Shown here: positions 1-4,968 of the stretch, piece by piece | Numbering within the stretch: position 1 is the first letter of the stretch | How the letters are laid out: each line of letters begins with the position of its first letter | Assembly: GCA_030636125.1 (NCBI GenBank) | Contig: DAOVXM010000142.1 | Location: 1 to 6,755 of the forward strand | Reading direction: 5' to 3' | DNA from: Chloroflexota bacterium | Lineage (GTDB): Bacteria; Chloroflexota; Anaerolineae; Anaerolineales; UBA4823 | DNA length: 6,755 nt | Notes under the pieces: generated by a model | Databases searched by the model: none | Seen by the model: only the letters and a program-made list of their open reading frames with translations | What the model was told of the DNA's origin: nothing | Program-made: the position numbers and the translations under genes

Positions 1-497
1 ACAGAGAATCCTAGGCCAAGGGGCACCAGCGTGCCAAAGAACTTGAGCCAGCGCTCACTGGAAAATATCAAAGGTGTGCGATGACTGTCCAGGTGGCCCA
101 GCAATACCACCTTTTGGCGCGCTTGCTGCCTGGGTTCAATTCGCACCCAGACGTTCTGGCTATCCCCTTTGGGCAAAACCCAACGAAATGGATTGGGGCG
201 AAAGGCCAGCTCTAATAAAATGGAGAGCAACCCCAATAGGGATAAAAGCATGGCAGCCACCGCCCCCCACCCTCCTCCAAACAAGAAGAAAAGTTCGCTA
301 ACCAGGAAGAGCCCTGAAAATGCCAGGTATGGGTAATAGGCAGAACGTGCACTGCGGAAGGGCTCAACCTTCGGTTCCATGCCGGCTTCTGCCAACACGC
401 CAGCAGCATACTGTGCTGCTTTTCTTTCTCCGCTACGCGTCGAACCGCGCGGACCAATAGTTTCAGCCAGGTAACGTATATGATCCATAGTGCTCAT
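1..497 (-). CDS. M28-family zinc peptidase, membrane-anchored, N-terminal part (runs off left edge)
   Basis: The first 165 codons of a gene whose 3' end lies beyond the left edge. Residues 5-47 form the N-terminal cap typical of M28 aminopeptidase-like proteins, with IGPRGST at 14-20 followed by GERKAAQY and an AGMEP/EPF turn. Residues 55-73 and 77-97 are two hydrophobic membrane segments joined by a glycine-rich turn. Residues 129-142 return to the catalytic fold, with VVLLGHLDSH; H135 and D137 match the first metal-binding HxD of M28 enzymes. A third hydrophobic stretch begins near 153. The remaining zinc ligands and catalytic Glu are outside the window, so activity cannot be judged. ATG at 497 is chosen because AAGGG lies 7 nt upstream; ATG at 488 is an alternative. 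It follows the 25-codon ORF by 19 bp and is probably co-transcribed with it and the membrane protein. Exact substrate unknown. Confidence 0.85.
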   Translation of the reverse strand, partial: MSTMDHIRYLAETIGPRGSTRSGERKAAQYAAGVLAEAGMEPKVEPFRSARSAYYPYLAFSGLFLVSELFFLFGGGWGAVAAMLLSLLGLLSILLELAFRPNPFRWVLPKGDSQNVWVRIEPRQQARQKVVLLGHLDSHRTPLIFSSERWLKFFGTLVPLGLGFS

Positions 498-516
498 TGT
501 TAAGCCCTTTTTGTTA

Positions 517-594
517 TTAATTCACTCGGTGGTTAGATTTTACTCTATCTTGGGCGAGCACCAGGTACAGCACGATAATCACCGAAGAAGGCAT
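517..594 (-). CDS. Small ORF, 25 aa, short hydrophobic peptide with strong ribosome-binding site
   Basis: A short reading frame that a length cut-off would miss. It starts at ATG 594 and ends with TAA at 517-519. AGGAG at 602-606 sits 7 nt upstream of the ATG, one of the best Shine-Dalgarno matches in the window. The peptide begins MPSSVIIVLYLVLAQDR: about 11 hydrophobic residues (5-14) followed by a basic, polar tail (RVKSNHRVN). The hydrophobic run is short for a full membrane span, so it could be a membrane-associated micropeptide, a leader peptide, or a translational coupler for the peptidase gene 19 bp downstream. It is in a different frame from the peptidase, so it is not an N-terminal extension unless a frameshift is present. 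The start lies 24 bp after the membrane-protein stop. No family recognised; whether it is translated is inference from the ribosome-binding site and spacing. Confidence 0.45.
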   Translation of the reverse strand: MPSSVIIVLYLVLAQDRVKSNHRVN

Positions 595-618
595 GCGATA
601 ACTCCTTTCTCCAGCAGG

Positions 619-1446
619 CTAACCAAGAGGTGGTGTTTCGTCCCCCAACAGCGTATCTTTTTCCTCAGATAGCTTCAGGAAGGAGAGCACAAAGGCGTAA
701 ATCGAAATCGAGAACAGAGGGATGTGCAAGACACCCATCCAGCGGGGGTAACCGAAGTATTCTCCAATACCGTAAACTATGTTTATCATTCCGATAATCA
801 TGCCAATAAAACTGGTGACCCTCAACGTCGCCAGGTTCACACGCGGGTGATACAGGGTCAGTATCGCCAGATAGACAGGTGTCATCATACAATAGGTCAA
901 TCCAGCCGTTGAGGTCAAAATATTGATCGGCGCGAACTCCGGCGCAAACGTCTCCATATTGATGGGAGACCAGAACGCCAGGAAGGCGAAAGGCACGACC
1001 CAATACCGCCACAAAGTGCGCGTTGGAGACGAGAAATCGTTCACTTTTACGATCGCTTCCCATATCCACAAGATGGAAACAATAAAAATCGGAACCAGAT
1101 TACCCAGGACGATGGCAAAACCGTAACTGGGAGTGAAAGCCATATGCTGGAAAAAGGCGAAGAGAAGATACGTGAATGCCACATAGATATCAAAGGGCCG
1201 GGTAAGCCGATCCCCCCAAACAATGATACCTATCAATAATAATATTGGAATGATCTTAAACACCGGCATCAAGGCAGGGAGGGAATAGATCAGGGCGTTG
1301 GACAGCACCTCGATAATCATATCCGGCGCTTCGCTGCGATCGATTCCGGTTTGGCTGTACGGTGGCACCATAAACAAGGCGAAAACCAAGACATAAAACC
1401 ACCATTTGCCAGTAATGCGGTCAAGGAATGCTTGAGTCTGTTTCAT
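619..1446 (-). CDS. Unrecognised multi-pass integral membrane protein, 275 aa
   Basis: I do not recognise a family. The protein has seven to nine hydrophobic stretches, at roughly 15-29, 46-63, 65-78, 87-104, 110-132, 148-160, 175-198, 208-228 and 238-257. They are separated by short charged loops, with a polar acidic C-terminal tail (LSEEKDTLLGDE). Tryptophans and aromatic residues cluster at predicted membrane borders (KWWFY, WIWEA, RYWVV). There is no cleavable signal peptide, no visible metal or nucleotide motif, and no enzyme signature. The ATG at 1446 touches the end of a 122-bp palindromic element, so the upstream sequence is element-derived; the only Shine-Dalgarno-like bases are GGAA about 8 nt upstream, which is weak. 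The stop (TAG) lies 24 bp before a 25-codon ORF and 121 bp before an M28 peptidase, which suggests one transcript. A transporter or a membrane partner of the peptidase are both possible, neither demonstrated. Confidence 0.8.
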   Translation of the reverse strand: MKQTQAFLDRITGKWWFYVLVFALFMVPPYSQTGIDRSEAPDMIIEVLSNALIYSLPALMPVFKIIPILLLIGIIVWGDRLTRPFDIYVAFTYLLFAFFQHMAFTPSYGFAIVLGNLVPIFIVSILWIWEAIVKVNDFSSPTRTLWRYWVVPFAFLAFWSPINMETFAPEFAPINILTSTAGLTYCMMTPVYLAILTLYHPRVNLATLRVTSFIGMIIGMINIVYGIGEYFGYPRWMGVLHIPLFSISIYAFVLSFLKLSEEKDTLLGDETPPLG

Positions 1447-1448
1447 CT

Positions 1449-1501
1449 AGTGTTCCGTCAAATGTGATTGTTAAAAAAGAATCGATCGTGAACGGAACAC
1501 T
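1449..1501. repeat. 10-bp perfect inverted repeat (left hairpin of the element)
   Basis: AGTGTTCCGT at 1449-1458 is matched by its exact reverse complement ACGGAACACT at 1492-1501, with 33 bp between. The intervening sequence is AT-rich and contains overlapping small palindromes (ATCGAT, CGATCG). On the minus strand this hairpin would fold immediately before the membrane-protein start codon and would include the only weak Shine-Dalgarno bases, so it could hinder ribosome access. That effect is inference. Confidence 0.7.
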
Positions 1502-1505
1502 TTAA

Positions 1506-1563
1506 GCTTTGTCAAGGATGTATTATCCTGGCAATTGAGCGTAACTTTCATCCTTGACAAAGC
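1506..1563. repeat. 15-bp perfect inverted repeat (right hairpin of the element)
   Basis: GCTTTGTCAAGGATG at 1506-1520 is repeated as its exact reverse complement at 1549-1563, separated by 28 bp. The stem includes TTGACA on both strands, identical to a -35 consensus. On the minus strand the stem is not followed by a T tract, so it is not a classical terminator. In the loop the minus strand carries GATAAT (1522-1527), similar to a -10 box, but I find no properly spaced -35 for it. Confidence 0.8.
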
Positions 1564-1590
1564 ACTAGTCACCTGCTCACAATCCTCCGA

Positions 1591-1628
1591 TAAAAAACGC
1601 CCTCTAATGGTGAAACTTGGAGGGCGTT
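1591..1628 (-). terminator. Rho-independent terminator of the acyltransferase unit
   Basis: On the minus strand a 9-bp GC-rich stem (AACGCCCTC at 1620-1628, pairing with GAGGGCGTT at 1596-1604) is followed directly by a T run (TTTTTTA across 1591-1597, overlapping the stem base). Three more weak pairs can extend the stem inward, leaving a 9-nt loop. It lies about 130 bp past the stop of the downstream acyltransferase gene and fits termination of leftward transcription. The plus-strand side lacks a comparable T tract, so it appears one-directional. Confidence 0.8.
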
Positions 1629-1760
1629 GGTTGTACAGGTTATGGACTTTGCAGATCTGCCTCATCGACGGAATGCCTGAATGCAGAACCGATGCATTTA
1701 GGTCCAACTGCACTAGCCTACAGGAATTCAAGATTAAACGTTAGTGGATTTTGGGGATAA
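1629..1760. other. Non-coding 3' spacer between acyltransferase stop and terminator
   Basis: Part of a 314-bp stretch without a gene (1447-1760); the rest is the palindromic element and the terminator. In this part I see no convincing gene or RNA. A 10-bp palindrome GCAGATCTGC lies at 1651-1660, and GAATGC/GAATGC-like short repeats occur around 1671-1686; neither has a clear role. Short reading frames crossing it on both strands run through the terminator and the element and look non-coding. Confidence 0.5.
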
Positions 1761-2429
1761 TTACACCCCCAATTTACTTGCCTCTTCTTTGGCCTGCTCA
1801 GCGAGATCCAGGATTTGTGCCATCATATGCTGGGTCATAACACGTAAAGAACGGTAACTTTTATCCATTTCTTCTATGAGGGGATGCCAGGGCTCACCGA
1901 TCTGGATAAAACATTGACCGCCAAACTGCCAACGGGCGAACCTATCCCTGCCTTGGAGATACCATTTCATTAAGTGGGCGTAGTTATCGGGAACATAAAA
2001 ACCAAAAGGTATGATCGGTGCCCCGCTCTCCATTGCCAGTCTGGTAGCGCCAGAACTCGCACGGCGATATGCCTTGCCATGGTTCAGCAAGCCTTCAGGA
2101 TAAATGACTACAACATCTCCTCTGGCTAACCATTCCAACGCAGCGTTGAGCGCTTCGCGGCCACGTCCAACTGAAACCGGGATCTGTTCCGCCCTTTCTA
2201 GCAAACCTCCTAAGAAGGGAAGATTAAAAGCATCATCCTGGATCAAAAAATGGAGCTTTTCGCGGATAATGAAAGGTAATATAAAACTGTCCGTCATATT
2301 CGCATGGTTGGCAACGATAATCTTTGCACCGAGTGGGAGATTATCTTGACCAAATACTTGAATAGAGCGCATAAAGAGAGCTGTGTACGTGCGTAAAATT
2401 GATTTGGCCGTGTTGTACCAGACATTCAT
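1761..2429 (-). CDS. PlsC-type lysophospholipid acyltransferase, copy A (222 aa)
   Basis: Member of the LPLAT/PlsC family, which moves a fatty acyl group from acyl-CoA or acyl-ACP to a lysophospholipid or related alcohol at the inner membrane face. Motif I is NHANMTD, with catalytic-type H42 and D47 in the H-x4-D arrangement. Motif III is YPEGLLN (110-116), and motif IV is the GAPIIPFG segment (136-143). Length suits the short soluble or peripheral members; an N-terminal hydrophobic segment is not obvious. The gene starts 3 bp after the stop of its paralogue, with only a weak GGGAT upstream, so translational coupling is likely. The two proteins align without gaps over 222 residues at about 59% identity (132 matches by hand count). 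Unlike copy B (PEGRLN), this copy has Leu114 where motif III has arginine, a residue thought to bind the phosphate. Substrate preference may therefore differ, or activity may be reduced. A terminator follows at 1591-1628. Confidence 0.88.
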   Translation of the reverse strand: MNVWYNTAKSILRTYTALFMRSIQVFGQDNLPLGAKIIVANHANMTDSFILPFIIREKLHFLIQDDAFNLPFLGGLLERAEQIPVSVGRGREALNAALEWLARGDVVVIYPEGLLNHGKAYRRASSGATRLAMESGAPIIPFGFYVPDNYAHLMKWYLQGRDRFARWQFGGQCFIQIGEPWHPLIEEMDKSYRSLRVMTQHMMAQILDLAEQAKEEASKLGV

Positions 2430-2432
2430 TAC

Positions 2433-3101
2433 TCACATCCCATACTTACTTGCTTCTGCCTTGGCTTGCTCCACTAACTCCATAATTTGCTCCATCATCT
2501 GTTGAGTCACTGCACGCAGAGTGCGGTAACCTTGATCAACTTCGTCAACCAGGGGTTTCCACGGCTCACCAATATTCACGATACAGGGACCGCCAAACTG
2601 CCAACGACCGATCGTCTCTCTACCATGGAAGTGCCCTTTCATGGAACGGGCATATTTCTCTGGAACATAAAATCCCAACGGCACCACAGGGGCTCCGCTC
2701 TCCAATGCCAAAATGCTCGCGCCCGCGCCTGCCCGGCGTAGCTCTTTAGCGTCGTTCAGGCGACCCTCAGGGTATATTACTACCGAGTGTCCCTGTGCCA
2801 GCCGATCTATGGCAATATTCAACGCTTCGCGCCCCTCTCCCAAGGTAACCGGTATCTGGTCTGCTAACTCCAACAAACGACCAAAGATTGGCAATGTAAA
2901 CGTATCCGACTGAATAAAAAAATGAAGTTTCTCGCGGATAATAAATGGTAGGACAAAACTATCCGTCACATTCGGATGGTTGGCAATGATAATCTTCGGT
3001 CCTGGCGGGATATTTTCCTGCCCAGCAACTTCGACAGATCTAATAAAGAACGTTTTGTACGTCCCGACGACTGCGATGAGTACTCTGTACCAAAAGTCCA
3101 T
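2433..3101 (-). CDS. PlsC-type lysophospholipid acyltransferase, copy B (222 aa)
   Basis: First gene of a two-gene unit of paralogous LPLAT/PlsC-family acyltransferases. Motif I is NHPNVTD (H42, D47, H-x4-D); motif III is YPEGRLN (110-116) with R114 present, the EGR form seen in some acyltransferases rather than the EGTR form of classical PlsC; motif IV is the GAPVVPLG segment (136-143). The conserved block LPFIIREKLHF follows motif I and is identical in both copies. Expected role is glycerophospholipid acylation or remodelling; the actual acceptor is not determined by these motifs. ATG 3101 is preceded by AGGGGA with a 5-nt spacer, and a promoter candidate with an adjoining CRP/FNR-like palindrome lies at 3202-3244. 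The downstream paralogue begins 3 bp after the TGA. With an intact arginine, this copy is the better candidate for canonical activity. Confidence 0.9.
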   Translation of the reverse strand: MDFWYRVLIAVVGTYKTFFIRSVEVAGQENIPPGPKIIIANHPNVTDSFVLPFIIREKLHFFIQSDTFTLPIFGRLLELADQIPVTLGEGREALNIAIDRLAQGHSVVIYPEGRLNDAKELRRAGAGASILALESGAPVVPLGFYVPEKYARSMKGHFHGRETIGRWQFGGPCIVNIGEPWKPLVDEVDQGYRTLRAVTQQMMEQIMELVEQAKAEASKYGM

Positions 3102-3158
3102 GATTTTCCCCTATTAGAATAACTCCTCCACTCTTGATTTACCTATATTTGTGATACT

Positions 3159-3167
3159 ATTTTACCA
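3159..3167 (-). promoter_or_regulatory. Alternative extended -10 promoter element
   Basis: The minus strand reads TGGTAAAAT, an extended -10 (TGn plus a hexamer with five of six consensus bases), about 58 bp upstream of the copy B start codon. No good -35 is present at 16-18 bp, so it is weaker than the candidate at 3202-3230 and may be chance in AT-rich DNA. Confidence 0.25.
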
Positions 3168-3201
3168 AGACTTCTCACCACAGCCTGAGCAGTTACACTT
3201 A

Positions 3202-3230
3202 ATCATACAATAATAATTGAATATTAACAA
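3202..3230 (-). promoter_or_regulatory. Sigma-70-type promoter for the acyltransferase pair
   Basis: On the minus strand TTGTTA (3225-3230, four of six consensus) and TATGAT (3202-3207, five of six) are separated by exactly 17 bp, and the spacer ends in TTG, giving a TG just upstream of the -10. The start of transcription would fall near 3195, leaving a leader of about 94 nt before ATG 3101. The surrounding DNA is strongly AT-rich. It lies in the only large gap between the two right-hand gene groups, where a promoter is expected. Confidence 0.5.
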
Positions 3231-3244
3231 GTGACATTTTTCAC
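3231..3244. promoter_or_regulatory. CRP/FNR-family-like operator abutting the -35 box
   Basis: GTGACATTTTTCAC is a GTGA-N6-TCAC palindrome, the core of the TGTGA-N6-TCACA sites bound by CRP-type regulators; the outermost bases (A and G) do not match the full consensus. Its centre lies about 42 bp upstream of the inferred transcription start, next to the -35 hexamer. In CRP biology that is the class II activator position. Which regulator would bind, if any, is unknown. Confidence 0.4.
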
Positions 3245-3348
3245 GTAATTAATGGACTGCACTCACACTTAAGCAAGTTCCTTATATGATTTACCATACA
3301 CACCATACAACCGTTCAACCAAAACCAATTATCCCAGCTCCACCTTCT

Positions 3349-3783
3349 TTAAGTATCCTCTATCAATCTTTTCCCCATACTAACCACATCGTCCATCGCA
3401 AAACCAATTTTTTCATAAAACTTGATCACACCCGTATTCGAAGTACGAATTTGAAGGTTGATCTTGGGACAACCCAACTCCAACAAACGCGCTTCAGCCA
3501 TCTTCATCATCTGCCGAGCAATACCTTTCCGCTGAAATTCTGGTGCAACCGCAAGGTAATTGATCCAGCCCCGGTGACCATCATAGCCCGCCATCGCCGT
3601 GGCAATCACCGCACCATCCATCACACCCACCAGCAATAGCTCTGGCTGGACCGTCATTTTACGCTGGATATCACGCCATGGGTCATTATAGGGGACAGTC
3701 AGTTGGTTTCGTTGCCATAATTCGATCACCTGTGCCTCATCACCAGCCTGGAATGGTCTTATCTCCAAATTTTCAGCCTGCAT
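3349..3783 (-). CDS. ypeA: YpeA-type GNAT acetyltransferase (144 aa)
   Basis: GNAT-fold N-acetyltransferase that would use acetyl-CoA. It resembles E. coli YpeA throughout: an N-terminal EIRPF strand, LW then PYNDPWRDIQRKM (31-43), GYDGHRG (66-72), the acetyl-CoA pyrophosphate loop LAVAPEFQRKGIAR with QRKGIA at 84-89, then GCPKINLQIR, the FYEKIGF helix-strand of motif B, and a GKRLIED C-terminus. The YpeA acceptor substrate is not well established, so none is assigned. I chose ATG 3783 because GGGAG lies 10 nt upstream and because family members begin just before the EIR strand. An in-frame ATG at 3828 would add 15 residues, lacks a good Shine-Dalgarno site, and lies 19 bp after the dehydrogenase stop. 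The gene is last in the right-hand unit; I see no hairpin with a T run downstream of it. Confidence 0.9.
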   Translation of the reverse strand: MQAENLEIRPFQAGDEAQVIELWQRNQLTVPYNDPWRDIQRKMTVQPELLLVGVMDGAVIATAMAGYDGHRGWINYLAVAPEFQRKGIARQMMKMAEARLLELGCPKINLQIRTSNTGVIKFYEKIGFAMDDVVSMGKRLIEDT

Positions 3784-3847
3784 AATACCAAATCTCCCAT
3801 AAATATCTTGCGTTGGCTCTGCTTCCATCCCGGTAATCTTCTTAAAA

Positions 3848-4888
3848 TTAGAATTCTGTTATTACTGTCATACCAGTCGAATTATATTCACCCATCGACT
3901 CAAGCACGGCTATTGATTCTTCCAGGTTGATCTTTTTTGTCACCAATCGTCCAGGATCGATTTTTCCCGCCATCATCAAGTTCAATATAGCAGGATATTG
4001 GTGAGCTTGCATGCCATGGCTGCCATAGATTTCCAGCTCCCTGGCGATGACCTTATCCATCGGCAGCATGGCATCCTTCTCGTCCGCCAGCATTAACCCA
4101 ACCTGCACATGCCGGCCGCGCTTGCGCAGGCTCAGGATGGAATTTCTACAGGTCACCTGGCTACCCAGCGCATCGATTGAGACATGTGCGCCACCCTGAG
4201 TCAGCTCATGAATTCGATTAACCACATCATCGCCTTCTGCTGCGTTGAGCGTGTAATTTGCCCCAATGGATTCCGCCAGTACCAACGCTTCATCCCTAAT
4301 GTCCACACCGATCACCTGCGCCCCCATAGCACTGGCGATCATAATCGCCGATAATCCCACACCCCCACACCCATATACGACCACCCATTCTCCGCATGAT
4401 ACCTTGCCCTGAGCTACAATTCCTCTGAACGAGGTGATAAAACGGCACCCCAGAGTAGCTGCACCCACGAAGTCTATCTCGTCCGGCAAGCGCACCAGAT
4501 TGGTATCGGCGTATTTTATGGCTACATATTGGGCAAATGAACCCCAGGCTGTAAACCCTGGCTGGAAATAATTATCACAAATGTGCTGGTCTCCCACCAG
4601 GCATAAGGGACAATAACCGCAACCCACCGCAAAAGGCACCGTAACCCGGTCGCCAGGACGCCACATCCGCACATCTTTGCCAACCTGCTCCACCACCCCA
4701 GCCAGTTCATGTCCCGGAACATGAGGTAGCCTGATATCCGCATCATGCCCCATCCACCCGTGCCAATCGCTGCGGCAAATCCCGCTTGCTTCAACACGAA
4801 TGATCACTCCATCCACGGAGACCTGCGGGTCAGGGACATCTTGAATAGTTAGCGGTCCCCCAAAGGTTTCATAGATCGCGGCTTTCAT
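3848..4888 (-). CDS. Zinc-dependent medium-chain alcohol dehydrogenase (346 aa)
   Basis: Cytosolic MDR-superfamily oxidoreductase that interconverts an alcohol and an aldehyde or ketone with a nicotinamide cofactor. Catalytic zinc ligands are C38 (GICRSDWHGW), H60-E61 (PGHELAGVV) and C148 (LGCRF). The structural zinc lobe is complete, with C90, C93, C96 and C104. The Rossmann loop is GCGGVG (173-178), and D196 at the end of the second strand (GVDIRD) predicts NAD rather than NADP. Length is normal. The start is ATG 4888, giving the standard MKAAIY opening; a frame can be extended upstream to TTG 4903, but the ribosome-binding site AAGGAG lies inside that extension. It follows the PqqB-like gene by 80 bp, a gap holding only a 5-bp hairpin (4940-4953) without a T run, and is followed by the GNAT gene. 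Substrate is not predictable; context suggests a small-molecule pathway shared with the two upstream genes. Confidence 0.93.
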   Translation of the reverse strand: MKAAIYETFGGPLTIQDVPDPQVSVDGVIIRVEASGICRSDWHGWMGHDADIRLPHVPGHELAGVVEQVGKDVRMWRPGDRVTVPFAVGCGYCPLCLVGDQHICDNYFQPGFTAWGSFAQYVAIKYADTNLVRLPDEIDFVGAATLGCRFITSFRGIVAQGKVSCGEWVVVYGCGGVGLSAIMIASAMGAQVIGVDIRDEALVLAESIGANYTLNAAEGDDVVNRIHELTQGGAHVSIDALGSQVTCRNSILSLRKRGRHVQVGLMLADEKDAMLPMDKVIARELEIYGSHGMQAHQYPAILNLMMAGKIDPGRLVTKKINLEESIAVLESMGEYNSTGMTVITEF

Positions 4889-4894
4889 CAATAT

Positions 4895-4900
4895 CTCCTT
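4895..4900 (-). promoter_or_regulatory. Ribosome-binding site fixing the dehydrogenase start
   Basis: AAGGAG on the minus strand lies 6 nt before ATG 4888. It falls inside the longer reading frame that begins at TTG 4903, which rules in favour of the ATG. Confidence 0.75.
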
Positions 4901-4968
4901 CAAATGTCGTTAAAAGTCCTACAGGGTTTCCCATAAGCTTGACCGAAGGGTCATGGCAATCACGACAA

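Larger units (their letters stand above)
1447..1568. mobile_element. MITE-like palindromic element, 122 bp, non-coding
   Basis: The ends are inverted copies: the left end reads CTAGTGTTCCGTCAA and the right end, on the other strand, CTAGTGCTTTGTCAA. These agree at 12 of 15 positions, with partial similarity (ATGTGA/GGATGA) continuing to about 21 bp. The outermost bases CTAG (or the central TA) could be a duplicated target site. Inside are two further inverted repeats: a 10-bp pair at 1449-1458/1492-1501 and a perfect 15-bp pair at 1506-1520/1549-1563. No ORF of consequence lies within. Terminal inverted repeats, small size, strong secondary structure and a CTAG/TA end are the usual marks of a miniature inverted-repeat element or an internally deleted insertion sequence. 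It sits between the terminator of the acyltransferase unit and the start codon of the membrane protein. Copy number elsewhere in the genome cannot be seen here. Confidence 0.5.

Noticed and set aside
212..457. 81-codon minus-strand frame inside the M28 peptidase region
   Set aside because: It is a shadow of the peptidase frame, which has clear family motifs from ATG 497 to the window edge.
1555..1583. Plus-strand TTGACA-17-CACAAT promoter-like pair
   Set aside because: The -10 match is only four of six and no plus-strand gene lies downstream; the TTGACA is explained by the inverted repeat.
1651..1660. GCAGATCTGC palindrome
   Set aside because: A 10-bp palindrome is not surprising in a window this size, and it sits in a 3' spacer upstream of a terminator with no promoter beside it.
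1471..1744. Overlapping short reading frames on both strands (86 and 69 codons) in the gene-free stretch
   Set aside because: They run through the terminator hairpin and the palindromic element, have no good ribosome-binding site and show no recognisable protein character.
3286..3639. 117-codon plus-strand frame opposite the GNAT gene
   Set aside because: It lies antisense to a confident YpeA-type gene, and its His/Thr-rich translation looks like an antisense artefact.
4889..4903. TTG-started 5-residue extension of the alcohol dehydrogenase
   Set aside because: The extension contains the ribosome-binding site of the ATG at 4888, and family members start with MKA.
4940..4953. Small hairpin (TGACC-loop-GGTCA) between the PqqB-like and dehydrogenase genes
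   Set aside because: The stem is only 5 bp and no T run follows on the minus strand, so it is not a convincing terminator.
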